From contig DUMO01000063.1 in the NCBI GenBank assembly GCA_012839865.1, positions 62,001 through 126,000 of the forward strand: a stretch of 64,000 bases of DNA, given 5' to 3'. How positions within the stretch are numbered: position 1 is the stretch's first letter; every line of letters starts with the position of its first letter. Below the pieces are notes generated by a model. The model was not told the DNA's origin. It worked only from the letters and a program-made list of their open reading frames with translations, and searched no databases. The translations under genes were made by a program, and so were the position numbers. This document shows, piece after piece, positions 26,143 to 35,072 of the stretch. Source of the stretch: Clostridiaceae bacterium (lineage in GTDB: Bacteria > Bacillota > Clostridia > CAYPLH01 > DUMO01).

Positions 26143-27603
26143 TTACATTACCTGCAAATTTGAGCTTGATTTTTTTATTTCCTGCATAAAGTTATACAAG
26201 TTTTCAATACTGGTACCCTGTTCCTCCACTGATGCCAATATTTCTTCAACTGCTGCAGAATGTTCCTCGGAAATACCGGCAATATTCTCTGATTCAATAT
26301 TGACCCCGTTAATAAAATTATTTATGTATTCAATTGCATCAAGCTGGTTTTTTATGAATCCGTCTATTTCATTGAAAGCTATTTGAATCTTGCCGAAACT
26401 TTCATTTGTTCTTGCGGCAGCTTCCTTTCCTTTTGATACCGCATTGCTTCCATTCAGTATTTTTTCCATGACCGTCTGGTTCTTTTCCTTGATGGACCTT
26501 GTTATTTCATTTATCTGCTTTACAGTCTGGGTACTCTGCTCAGCAAGTTTTCTTACTTCCGCTGCCACGACTGCAAAGCCTTTCCCGGTTTCTCCGGCCC
26601 TTGCAGCTTCAATAGCGGCATTTAACGCAAGCATGTTGGTTTTCTCTGCAATATCATTTATGCTTTCAAGAAAAGAAGCAATACTTTCGGTGTTTTGATT
26701 AAGTTCCCCCACTGTTTCAAGCAATTTCCCGACAGCACCGTTGATTATGTTCATCTGTTCATCCATATGCAAGACATTGTTGTAATTCTCATTAATCGCC
26801 TCAGAAGCACTGGATGATACCATCAACAGGTTCTTCGACAAACCGTATGTTTCTGAAACCTTTTCTGTAGCACTTCCAATCATATTGCTTATCTGACTTA
26901 TGCTTATCGCCTGTTCCGTAACTCCTTTGGCCAGTTCCCTGACAGTATCAGTCACGGCACTGCTTGCTGAATTCAGTGTTTGCAAATTAAGTCTGCTGCT
27001 TTCAATATCTTTGTCAAGAAGCGCCGTATTTTCTTTTAAAATTTTCATTGTTTCTTCTAATTTATGTAAAAGCATGGAAGTCCTCTCTTCTTTTTCAGCT
27101 ACCGATATGACAAGGTCGCTTCCCCATTTTGTCAGTAAATACAACAGCAAAACAACAAAATTGATAACCGCCAATACATTTATAAATTGATTAGCAGACA
27201 TCATATTTAAAGTGTATTGAAAAATAATACCCCCAATATTTGCAACAAGCGCTGCAAACAGAAAAATAAATTTGTTCAGGTACAATGCTGAGAAACTGAT
27301 TACAACCACCACACTGAATATTGCCAGGGGCCTTGATGGATGATCCATAAAGTAAGTAACATAAAATGCGGTGAATGCAGTGCATAGTATGCATATGTAA
27401 CCTATAAACCTTTCCAGTATCTTCTTATAAGCCATTATTGCAGACAAACCCGAACCGGCCAGTATAACTCCTGCCGGTAAATAAAATACACTTTGATTCG
27501 ACAAAAACGCCATGAGAAACAGCGTTATTGAAATTCCTAAAAAACTGTAGATATTAACCCTGTTTACCTTTTTCATGTACTCAAACAGTGCATTTTTATT
27601 CAT
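26143..27603 (-). CDS. Methyl-accepting chemotaxis protein without an outer ligand domain
   Basis: 486 residues. About six transmembrane helices occupy residues 17-165. A cytoplasmic signalling rod follows, whose tip has the invariant [18 protein letters not shown] and [18 protein letters not shown]. Adaptation sites would lie in the flanking helices. There is no periplasmic-type sensing domain between the helices, so the signal is likely sensed in the membrane or cytoplasm. It lies beside spo0A but has its own start and RBS (GGGGGTCG). No che genes are in the window. Confidence 0.93.
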   Translation of the reverse strand: MNKNALFEYMKKVNRVNIYSFLGISITLFLMAFLSNQSVFYLPAGVILAGSGLSAIMAYKKILERFIGYICILCTAFTAFYVTYFMDHPSRPLAIFSVVVVISFSALYLNKFIFLFAALVANIGGIIFQYTLNMMSANQFINVLAVINFVVLLLYLLTKWGSDLVISVAEKEERTSMLLHKLEETMKILKENTALLDKDIESSRLNLQTLNSASSAVTDTVRELAKGVTEQAISISQISNMIGSATEKVSETYGLSKNLLMVSSSASEAINENYNNVLHMDEQMNIINGAVGKLLETVGELNQNTESIASFLESINDIAEKTNMLALNAAIEAARAGETGKGFAVVAAEVRKLAEQSTQTVKQINEITRSIKEKNQTVMEKILNGSNAVSKGKEAAARTNESFGKIQIAFNEIDGFIKNQLDAIEYINNFINGVNIESENIAGISEEHSAAVEEILASVEEQGTSIENLYNFMQEIKKSSSNLQVM

Positions 27604-27769
27604 GTGGCGACCCCCTATATGCTTTTTTTCAAAAGCGAAAATTATTTTCTTATCCCCGTTCTTCCCTCAAGCCTGTTTCATATTAATTCCTTTATTTTAC
27701 AGCAGATAACTTATACTTCGACAAATAATGTCAAAATCCTTTAAAAAACGTATATTTTAATTGATTTTA

Positions 27770-27802
27770 AAAAAAAATAAAGGCAAAGGTCTCGCCTTTG
27801 CC
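27770..27802 (-). terminator. Rho-independent terminator of spo0A
   Basis: On the minus strand GGCAAAGG, a CGAGA loop and CCTTTGCC (27782-27789 with 27795-27802), then a T-rich tract (27770-27780). It lies about 95 bp after the spo0A stop. Confidence 0.9.
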
Positions 27803-27895
27803 CTGGTGCAATTAATATCGAAATCAACTATTTACCTGAAAAAAATAAAAGGTTTATAATCTTAAGAAAGGTATTGATATTTATGGTATCATTGT

Positions 27896-28699
27896 TTATC
27901 CTGCTTTCATCTGAAGCCGCAACTTATCTGCCACCATTGCTATGAACTCGGAATTTGTAGGTTTCCCCTTGCCCACACTTATCGTGTATCCGAACAATGA
28001 ATCCAGTGCTTCTACCTGGCCTCTGCTCCATGCCACTTCAATTGCATGCCGTATTGCCCTTTCCACCCTGCTGGGGGTTGTATTATATTCCTTGGCAATA
28101 TTTGGGTATAGCTGCTTGGTGATAGAATTAATTAATTCGATTTCGTTAACTACCATTATTATTGCATCCCTGAGGTACTGGTAACCCTTAATATGAGCCG
28201 GAATTCCAACCTCGTGCATTATATCGGTTACTTCTTCTTCAAGATTCTTTTTTCCGGTGGAATAATTATACCGTGGCAATTCTGAAACATAATCGTTCTT
28301 CAGAGGATGTGACGCACTGATGTCCTTAAGCTGTCTTACCCTGGCAATAAGTACTTCCATGTCAAAAGGTTTGACAATATAGTACTCTGCTCCAAGGGAC
28401 AAAGCCTGCTGTGTTATTTTGTCCTGTCCTACGGCAGACAGAACAATGAACAGCGGTCTTTTTTTCAAAGATTTTGTGCCAATTTGCTCCAATACACCCA
28501 GGCCGTCAAGATGAGGCATTATTATATCCAATATTACGATATCCGGCTCCTTTTCTATAATCATATTGATTGCCTCAAATCCATCCTTTGCAATTCCTAT
28601 GACTTCAATGTCATCCTGCTTGTTCAGATACTTGCATAAAATGCTGCTAAATTCTCTGTTATCATCTGCGATTACGACTTGAATTTTTTTTGTACCCAT
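27896..28699 (-). CDS. spo0A: Sporulation master regulator Spo0A
   Basis: 267 residues: a receiver domain (phospho-acceptor D58 in [14 protein letters not shown] in [10 protein letters not shown]) and the Spo0A C-terminal DNA-binding domain (from about residue 150: [38 protein letters not shown]). Phosphorylated Spo0A binds TGTCGAA boxes and starts sporulation. It is immediately downstream of spoIVB, the ancestral order. It has its own promoter with a 0A box inside the spacer, so it is likely autoregulated. Assignment is certain. Confidence 0.98.
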   Translation of the reverse strand: MGTKKIQVVIADDNREFSSILCKYLNKQDDIEVIGIAKDGFEAINMIIEKEPDIVILDIIMPHLDGLGVLEQIGTKSLKKRPLFIVLSAVGQDKITQQALSLGAEYYIVKPFDMEVLIARVRQLKDISASHPLKNDYVSELPRYNYSTGKKNLEEEVTDIMHEVGIPAHIKGYQYLRDAIIMVVNEIELINSITKQLYPNIAKEYNTTPSRVERAIRHAIEVAWSRGQVEALDSLFGYTISVGKGKPTNSEFIAMVADKLRLQMKAG

Positions 28700-28779
28700 A
28701 AAGAATCCCCCTTTTCTACAAAAAAACTATACATTTTCAAATTTTTATATTATGTTGGTGTTTATTGGCTATACCATTA

Positions 28780-28808
28780 ATTATATTGTCCATTCGACAT
28801 AATTTCAA
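28780..28808 (-). promoter_or_regulatory. spo0A promoter with an embedded 0A box
   Basis: On the minus strand TTGAAA (28803-28808) and a consensus TATAAT (28780-28785) are 17 bp apart. A perfect TGTCGAA (28793-28799) lies in the spacer. Spo0A bound there would block polymerase, giving negative feedback on this promoter. I see no good SigH promoter in the same gap. Confidence 0.8.
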
Positions 28809-28936
28809 GTTATTCCCATCTATAATTTACTATTTTTTCTTGTAATCATTGATATTACTACATTTCATATTATTATTAGTGATATTATTATTTCCCAAAA
28901 ACCTCTTTTTCTTATTTATATTCTTATTGTTATATA

Positions 28937-30235
28937 TTATGCCGCTTTATCCGTTGATTTCAGATTATTCAACATCCATTCTATAAAAATGCCATATCCC
29001 CGTGTAGGATCATTAACCAGAACATGAGTAACAGCTCCCACTATTCTGTTGTTTTGTATTATTGGACTGCCCGACATGCCCTGGACAATACCTCCCGTAA
29101 CATTGAGAAGCCTTTCATCAGTTATTCTTATCACCATGCTTTTAGGGCTGCTGTAGTTTCTCATTGATATTTTTTCTATTAATATTTCATATTCCTCAAC
29201 ATTTTTTCCGTCAATATTGGCCAGAATTTTTGCAGGTCCCTCCACAATTTGATTTCGAAGCCCGATAGGATAGAGCACATGAGGAATGCGGGATATTTCC
29301 TCTTCATTTAGCACTCCATAGATACCACAGTGTGAATTCGTTGTAATTTTGCCTAATTCGGCCTTGTCCTCGATAAAAACTCCTTTAAGCTCACCAGGGC
29401 TGCCCTGCTCACCTCTCCTTACAGCCAATATGTTGGATTCCAAAATTTTTCCTTCACCGACAGGCATCAATATTCCCGTATCAATATCGGTTATCCCGTG
29501 ACCTAATGCTCCAAAACCTCTTGTTTCAGGGTCAAAAAATGTCAAGGTTCCGATTCCTGCAGTACTGTCCCTGACCCATAAACCTATTCTGTATTTATTA
29601 TCCTCCTGTGATTTTACAGGTGTCACAAAAGTCTCAAATTCCTGGCCTGCCCTTTCATATCGTATCTTAACTTTTTTACCTTTGCTTTTTTGAATTTCAT
29701 CAATCAGTTCATCGATTGAAGAAAGCTTCCGGCCGTTTATTTCTCTTAAAAAATCACCGGCCTTGATTCCGCTTTCCTTGACAGGTAGTACAGCCTCACC
29801 GTCAGCGGTTTGAACTTCAGAAGTACCCAGAACCAATACCCCATCAATGTCAATTTTTACTCCTATCGTACTTCCGCATGCCGCCAGTTGTTTATCCGGC
29901 AGCACATAAACCTGCACTGTTTTTAATGGTATAAATCCAAAAAGTCTTAATTGCAGGTTCACTACCCCTTCAACTATAGTCGAGTTTAAGAATAAAGGCT
30001 CAGAAAGACGATAGTAACTGCTTGCTTTTATGTCCTGGTTGTTAAGGGTAAGTATCCCGTCCTTGTCCGCTTTGATATTGACAAACAAGGGACTCTTAAA
30101 ACTGAAATTATATTCCTTTCCCTGAATTAAAGTTATGCTGCCAGGAACTATATAAACTGCATGAGTATAAGCTCCCGCGATTATCAACACAATCAGTACT
30201 GCTATTATTAATTTTCTTTGCTTTTTTGCTTTCAA
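28937..30235 (-). CDS. spoIVB: SpoIVB serine peptidase
   Basis: About 432 residues. SpoIVB is secreted from the forespore and triggers pro-SigK processing in the mother cell. One N-terminal membrane helix (about 8-26) is followed by a PDZ domain (residues 150-215: VLPVKESGIKAGDFLREING) and an S55 peptidase domain. The latter has GFGALGHGITDIDTG (His) and the nucleophile Ser in VQGMSGSPIIQNN. The start is best read as TTG at 30233-30235, behind GGAGG (10 bp). The 30283 start has no ribosome site. A 642-bp gap upstream carries a long inverted repeat. Confidence 0.95.
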   Translation of the reverse strand: MKAKKQRKLIIAVLIVLIIAGAYTHAVYIVPGSITLIQGKEYNFSFKSPLFVNIKADKDGILTLNNQDIKASSYYRLSEPLFLNSTIVEGVVNLQLRLFGFIPLKTVQVYVLPDKQLAACGSTIGVKIDIDGVLVLGTSEVQTADGEAVLPVKESGIKAGDFLREINGRKLSSIDELIDEIQKSKGKKVKIRYERAGQEFETFVTPVKSQEDNKYRIGLWVRDSTAGIGTLTFFDPETRGFGALGHGITDIDTGILMPVGEGKILESNILAVRRGEQGSPGELKGVFIEDKAELGKITTNSHCGIYGVLNEEEISRIPHVLYPIGLRNQIVEGPAKILANIDGKNVEEYEILIEKISMRNYSSPKSMVIRITDERLLNVTGGIVQGMSGSPIIQNNRIVGAVTHVLVNDPTRGYGIFIEWMLNNLKSTDKAA

Positions 30236-30381
30236 TACAATCACGCCTCCATAAGTCAATGTCCCCAGCAAAAGAACTTTCAATATAACAGGCAGACTGT
30301 TGAATATATAGCCTGTATATTCTAAGTATTTCCAGTAAAATTAAGTTTTAAATGCAGAGACAACATAAATTTTCAATCATA

Positions 30382-30405
30382 AATTAACCTTCCGCAGGGT
30401 TAATT
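30382..30405. repeat. 24-bp palindromic hairpin upstream of spoIVB
   Basis: AATTAACC (30382-30389) and GGTTAATT (30398-30405) are perfect arms around an 8-base loop. It has no T-run on the minus strand. It lies in the 30236-30877 gap between recN and spoIVB and could be a protein site. Confidence 0.45.
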
Positions 30406-30548
30406 ATTCGGTTAAAAAAATGGATGGTGTAGATGAATTTATCAATTGAAATTCTTGAAGAGAATTTATTATCACACTTAATTGCAAAAGATCTGAAATG
30501 TATGCAACTAAAAAAGAAGCATTGTGAAATTAATTAACTGAAATGCAT

Positions 30549-30762
30549 GCAGATGAAATTTATGCAGGACTATAACAAATGGCTTTATTTTGTTAGAAAA
30601 CCAAGTGAGCTGAAGGCAAAAATGCGTGAAAAAAACAGGATGTTTTTTTAGCTTTTTCGAGCCACGGAGGGCGAGTAAAAAGCGGTAGCATTTTTGCCTT
30701 CAGCGAACCGCTGGTTTTCTCAAAATAAAAGCCTTGTTGCATCCTGCATAAATTTCATCTGC
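30549..30762. repeat. Long inverted repeat element, copy 1 (214 bp)
   Basis: Perfect 21-bp terminal inverted repeats (30549-30569 and 30742-30762, starting GCAGATGAAATTTATGC). They are followed inwards by further pairing blocks: AGAAAACCA/TGGTTTTC, and a perfect 17-bp GCTGAAGGCAAAAATGC (30609-30625) with its complement (30688-30704). At the apex are two small hairpins: AAAAAAACA-GGA-TGTTTTTTT, and GCTTTTT/AAAAAGC around GAGCCACGGAGGGCGAG. There is no ORF. Two more copies occur at 44574-44781 and 50006-50220. No clear target-site duplication is seen. Confidence 0.85.
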
Positions 30763-30877
30763 TCTACATAAAGCTATTATATATACATATACTGCATACA
30801 GTTGGCCTGTACACTTAACCATTACAGTTATTTAAATGTTACAAAAGAAAAAATAGACGGTTTTAAAAATTACCGTT

Positions 30878-32614
30878 TTATGCTCCTGTTTTTTGAAGCG
30901 CTTCTTTGAACTGTTGTGAATATTGAAGCATTTCACTTGCATGTTTAAGTGTAATTTCACTGATATGGGCACCGCCAAGAAGTCTTGCTATTCCACCGGG
31001 TATTTCCTCATCCTCCAGTTTTTTCACCACAGTTGTGGTCTTGTCCTCTGATGAGACTTTTTCGATAAGAAAATGATTGTCAGCCATGCATGCGATCTGA
31101 GGTAAATGGGTTATGCAGATAACTTGATGTCCTTTTGAAAGCATAGCCAGCTTTTCTCCGACTTTTTGGGCCACACGGCCGCTTATTCCACTGTCCACCT
31201 CATCAAATATCAAAACCGGGATATTGTCTACATCAGCAAGTATTGTCTTTATTGCCAGCATAATTCTGGACAATTCACCACCGGAGGCGATTTTTGACAA
31301 TGGCTTTAAAGGTTCTCCCAAATTGGGAGAAATCATAAACTCGACCTTATCCAGGCCGTTTGCAGTGAATTTATGCAATCCGTTCATATCGGTATCATTG
31401 TCAAATATAATATTAACCTTGAATTTTGCTTTCTTCATCTCCAGGTCAAATAGTTCACCTGTAATTTTTTCCTCAAGTATATTGGCAGCTTTAACACGTT
31501 CGCTGTTTAATTCAACTGCCGCTTTGTACAATTCAGCATCATTTTGTGCAAGCTTTTTTTTCAGGTCTTCAATATGAGTCTGGTTTGAAAGAAGGGTGCC
31601 AAGTTCGTTTTCTTTAGCCTGGCAATACTCAAGTATGTCTTTTATTGTTTCACCATATTTTCGTTTAAGCCTGTTTATGACGTCCAAACGTTCAAGAACT
31701 TCAGCAAGTTCCTGGGAATCATAGTTGATAAGATCCCTCTCCTTACGCAAATCCTCTGTTATGTCCGCAAGTTGATAAGTCAGATCCTCCAACTCTTTAT
31801 ATATTTTCTCATAAGCTTCTCCAAAGTTTTGTATTTTCCGCATATAAGAAATTGCAGTATTTAAACCGTCAAATATTGACTTTCCTGTCACCTCTCCCGA
31901 GAACAGAACATCATAAGAATCGGAAAGGGCTTTAATTATATTTTCGGCATTGCTCAAAACCAGCCGCCTTGCTTCGAGCTCTTCATCCTCGCCTTCAATA
32001 AGTCTTGCGTTATTTATTTCTTCCACCTGAAACTTCAAAAAATCAATGCGCTTCTCCCTCTCATATTCGCTCATCGTAAGGCTTTGAAGCTTGTCCCTTA
32101 TTTCTTTATGCTCTTTAAGCAAAGTACTGTACCGTTCCTTTATATTCAAAAGCTTTTTTCCGCCAAATGAATCCAAAAGGTCTATATGGGACTCAGTTCT
32201 CAACAAGGACTGGTTATCATGCTGTCCATGTATGTCGATCAATCTTTCTCCGATCTCTTTCAGACCCGTAACAGTAGACATTCTCCCATTTATTCTGCAG
32301 GAATTTCTGCCGTTTACCCAGTTTTCCCTTGACAAAATAATAGTTCCGTCTTCCTCAGGCTCAATGCCCATTTCATCCAACACATCGTTTACAGCCTTGT
32401 TGTTTATGGTAAATGACGCTTCAATCAGTGATTTTTCACAGCCTGTCCTTATAAAGTCCTTTGAAAAACGGACACCCAATACTGCATTGATTGAGTCAAT
32501 AATAATGGATTTCCCTGCGCCTGTTTCTCCGGTCAGGACATTAAGACCGTTTTCAAAATCCATACACAATTCATCAATTAATGCAATATTTTTTATGTAC
32601 AGTCTTCCAAGCAC
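30878..32614 (-). CDS. recN: DNA repair protein RecN
   Basis: 578 residues, an SMC-like ATPase acting early in double-strand-break repair. Walker A is GETGAGKS (residues 29-36). A long coiled-coil pair fills about 150-370. Then come the ABC signature ASGGELSRIMLA, Walker B VLIFDEVDSGISG and the switch HLPQIACMADNHF. It ends the nusB-to-recN operon: argR is 60 bp upstream, and the inverted repeat and spoIVB are downstream. Length is typical. Confidence 0.97.
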   Translation of the reverse strand: MLGRLYIKNIALIDELCMDFENGLNVLTGETGAGKSIIIDSINAVLGVRFSKDFIRTGCEKSLIEASFTINNKAVNDVLDEMGIEPEEDGTIILSRENWVNGRNSCRINGRMSTVTGLKEIGERLIDIHGQHDNQSLLRTESHIDLLDSFGGKKLLNIKERYSTLLKEHKEIRDKLQSLTMSEYEREKRIDFLKFQVEEINNARLIEGEDEELEARRLVLSNAENIIKALSDSYDVLFSGEVTGKSIFDGLNTAISYMRKIQNFGEAYEKIYKELEDLTYQLADITEDLRKERDLINYDSQELAEVLERLDVINRLKRKYGETIKDILEYCQAKENELGTLLSNQTHIEDLKKKLAQNDAELYKAAVELNSERVKAANILEEKITGELFDLEMKKAKFKVNIIFDNDTDMNGLHKFTANGLDKVEFMISPNLGEPLKPLSKIASGGELSRIMLAIKTILADVDNIPVLIFDEVDSGISGRVAQKVGEKLAMLSKGHQVICITHLPQIACMADNHFLIEKVSSEDKTTTVVKKLEDEEIPGGIARLLGGAHISEITLKHASEMLQYSQQFKEALQKTGA

Positions 32615-32674
32615 AGATCCAACTCACTCCTGTTCCTGATGCATTTATAAATGCGTAAGTTTCAAACCGGACAC

Positions 32675-33145
32675 CTACGAATTTCCTGATGTCGAACGGT
32701 CTATCATGCGGTTGAACTTGTTAGATATTTCTTCAGCAATTTTTTCAGCCCTGCATACTATCATTATGGTATCATCCCCTGCAATTGTACCGACTATTTC
32801 AGGCCAGTTCAGGGCATCTATTGCAGAAGCAGCAGCCTGAGCCATCCCTGAAAGAGTCTTCATTATTATCATGTTATTGGTATAATCGCAGGAAACAAAG
32901 GACTGAGTAAGAATAGTCATAAGTTTGGAGGACAAAGTGTTCTCAGCCTGGTTGAAAGGAGCATAAACATAACGCCCGTCTTCATTCATTACTTTAATCA
33001 GCCTTAGTTCCTTTATATCGCGGGATATGGTAGCCTGAGTCACCTCCATACCCATTTCCTTCAACTTTTCGGCTATTTCCTCCTGGGTCCTGATAACGTT
33101 ATTTTCTATTATTTCAAGTATCTTGGCATGCCTGTTGTATTTCAT
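32675..33145 (-). CDS. argR: Arginine repressor ArgR/AhrC
   Basis: 156 residues: N-terminal winged helix (about 1-70, with TQATISRDIKELRLIKV) and C-terminal oligomerisation/arginine-binding domain (VGTIAGDDTIMIVCR). ArgR hexamers bind ARG boxes when arginine is high and control arginine synthesis and breakdown. The start is 1 bp from the nadK stop, the usual argR-recN order. No arginine genes are in the window. Confidence 0.96.
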   Translation of the reverse strand: MKYNRHAKILEIIENNVIRTQEEIAEKLKEMGMEVTQATISRDIKELRLIKVMNEDGRYVYAPFNQAENTLSSKLMTILTQSFVSCDYTNNMIIMKTLSGMAQAAASAIDALNWPEIVGTIAGDDTIMIVCRAEKIAEEISNKFNRMIDRSTSGNS

Positions 33146-33146
33146 A

Positions 33147-34010
33147 TCATAAACCGCCCCTATAATAGATTTTTGACCTTAAAATATTAAAAAAGTTACG
33201 TTTTCTGAGCCGTACCATTTTCACGGTACATGATGCCTTTCCTATGACAATTTCGTCTCCGGAGGCCACTTCCACGCCCTTCTGTCCGTCAACCGTCACC
33301 ATTGCCTTGTTATGATAATTCTCATCCAGGGATATTTTAACTTTTCTGTCCCCGGATGTAATAAAGGATCTGGAATAAAGTATATGAGGACATATAGGGG
33401 TGACCACCATCAGATTCATGTCCGGTTCCACAATAGGACCTCCGGCGGAAAGGGAATATGCTGTAGACCCCGTTGGACTTGAAACAATAATGCCGTCCCC
33501 GGGGAAGGTGTCAACATAAACATCATTAATATATGCTTTTATATGAAGTATTCTGGATAAGGCAATACGTGATACAACTACATCGTTAAGTGCAATATCA
33601 ACAGATTCAACTTTTTTGTTTTTTATTATTTCAGCTTTCAGCATCATTCTCTCTTCTATGTCCAAATCATTTGTCAAAAGCTTTAAAGCCACGTCTTTAT
33701 AATCATCTTTTTCTATATCTGTCAGAAAACCCAATGTGCCTAAATTAATGCCCAAAATCGGCTTGTCATATTTATATGCCATTCTTGCAACGCTTAAGAA
33801 AGTCCCGTCGCCTCCCAGGCAAACTATGATGTCTGAGTTTTTTAACAGGTCTTCTTCATTTTCCACTCCCCGGTCCAGACCAATTTGCGAAGCAATCTTC
33901 TGTGTTACAAGATATTCTCCCCCATGCCTGATTATTTCATTAATAATCATTGATGTATATTTTAAATTTACATCTTTCGTCAAATTGGGAATAATGCCAA
34001 TTACGTTCAT
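33147..34010 (-). CDS. nadK: NAD kinase
   Basis: 287 residues. Phosphorylates NAD+ to NADP+. The nucleotide motif CLGGDGTFLSVAR (GGDG, about residue 66) is followed by GINLGTLGFLTD, NDVVVSR and SPTGSTAYSLSAGGPIV, all family hallmarks. It is between tlyA and argR in the dxs operon, as in other Firmicutes. A 221-bp spacer separates it from tlyA. Confidence 0.97.
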   Translation of the reverse strand: MNVIGIIPNLTKDVNLKYTSMIINEIIRHGGEYLVTQKIASQIGLDRGVENEEDLLKNSDIIVCLGGDGTFLSVARMAYKYDKPILGINLGTLGFLTDIEKDDYKDVALKLLTNDLDIEERMMLKAEIIKNKKVESVDIALNDVVVSRIALSRILHIKAYINDVYVDTFPGDGIIVSSPTGSTAYSLSAGGPIVEPDMNLMVVTPICPHILYSRSFITSGDRKVKISLDENYHNKAMVTVDGQKGVEVASGDEIVIGKASCTVKMVRLRKRNFFNILRSKIYYRGGL

Positions 34011-34198
34011 AGTTCACCAGGTTTTCCTCTCAAGTTTTTAAAAATATTGTAACACAATTGTCAACCAAAGACAATTGAAAGAATAGCACAGCACCTGTGC
34101 CAGGACATGCAGTCATCTTGGATGAGATGTGTGTACCGGAAATGAAATGTTTGTAATCTATAAATGAAAAAGTATTAAAAAATGCACGCAGCTTTAAA

Positions 34199-34210
34199 TG
34201 AAATGTATGC
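34199..34210 (+). repeat. Solo TGAAATGTATGC motif in the tlyA-nadK gap
   Basis: This 12-mer matches the outer end of the inverted-repeat family (copy 2 begins AATGAAATGTATGCAG). The 221-bp gap also has a related AATGAAATG at about 34141. No matching second arm is seen, so this may be a decayed end. The 81-codon minus ORF crossing the gap (34030-34275) shows no coding character. Confidence 0.4.
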
Positions 34211-34231
34211 TGAACAGGGCAATTTGCGAAG

Positions 34232-35044
34232 CTAATCCAGCTTTTCATGCGCGTCCTGCACTGTCTTTTGCGCAAGTCCTCTTATGTACTCTTCCTGCTC
34301 AATATATTCATCTGCTTTCCTGATATGCATCAAAAATTCAATATTTCCTTCCGGTCCTTTAATAGGTGAAAAATCCAATCCCTTTACAACAAATCCGTTA
34401 TTCATTGCAAAAATTGCCATTTCCTCAACTACGCTTTTGTGTATTTCAGAATCCCTTACAACCCCTTTTTTGCCTACCTTGTCACGGCCTGCTTCAAACT
34501 GGGGCTTAATAAGACAGACTACCTCGCTCTCAGGCAGAAGAAGCGTATGAACAACCGGAAGCACTTTTTTCAGAGAAATAAAAGAAACGTCAATACATGC
34601 AAAATTAGCGGGCTCCCCGATATCCTCAGGTTTTACATATCTGATGTTTGTCCTCTCCATAACCTTGACTTTCTCATTTTGGCGAAGCTCCCAGGCAAGC
34701 TGTCCATATCCTACATCAATTGCAAAGACCTTCGACGCTCCGTTTTTAAGCAGGCAATCGGTGAATCCTCCGGTGGAAGCACCAATATCAAGGGCTACAA
34801 CCCCTTTTACATCAATGTTGAACGCTTTCAGGGCTTTATCAAGCTTCAAACCGCCCCGGCTGACAAAGGGATTCAGGTTTTCCCTTACTACAATATCTGC
34901 ATCCTCATCAAAAAGAGCACCGGGCTTGTCTTCCTTGTTGTTGTTTACATAGACCGCCCCCGCCATTATTGCACTTTTAGCTTTCTCGCGGCTTTCAAAA
35001 AGTCCCTTTTCAACTAAAATTACATCCAGTCTTTTTTTTGCCAT
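34232..35044 (-). CDS. tlyA: TlyA-family rRNA 2'-O-methyltransferase
   Basis: 270 residues: an N-terminal S4 RNA-binding domain (RLDVILVEKGLFESREKAKSAIMAG) and an FtsJ-type SAM-dependent methyltransferase (VVALDIGASTGGFTDCLLKNGA as the SAM loop, read in two parts; later CIDVSFISLKKVLP and LIKPQFEAG). TlyA methylates cytidine 2'-O in 16S and 23S rRNA. It follows dxs by 28 bp, the standard yqxC position. Confidence 0.94.
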   Translation of the reverse strand: MAKKRLDVILVEKGLFESREKAKSAIMAGAVYVNNNKEDKPGALFDEDADIVVRENLNPFVSRGGLKLDKALKAFNIDVKGVVALDIGASTGGFTDCLLKNGASKVFAIDVGYGQLAWELRQNEKVKVMERTNIRYVKPEDIGEPANFACIDVSFISLKKVLPVVHTLLLPESEVVCLIKPQFEAGRDKVGKKGVVRDSEIHKSVVEEMAIFAMNNGFVVKGLDFSPIKGPEGNIEFLMHIRKADEYIEQEEYIRGLAQKTVQDAHEKLD

Positions 35045-35072
35045 TCAAACCTCCGACCATAAGCAAAATTAA

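Noticed and set aside
34030-34275. Minus-strand 81-codon ORF in the tlyA-nadK gap
   Set aside because: It overlaps the tlyA end in another frame, has no ribosome site and no recognisable composition.
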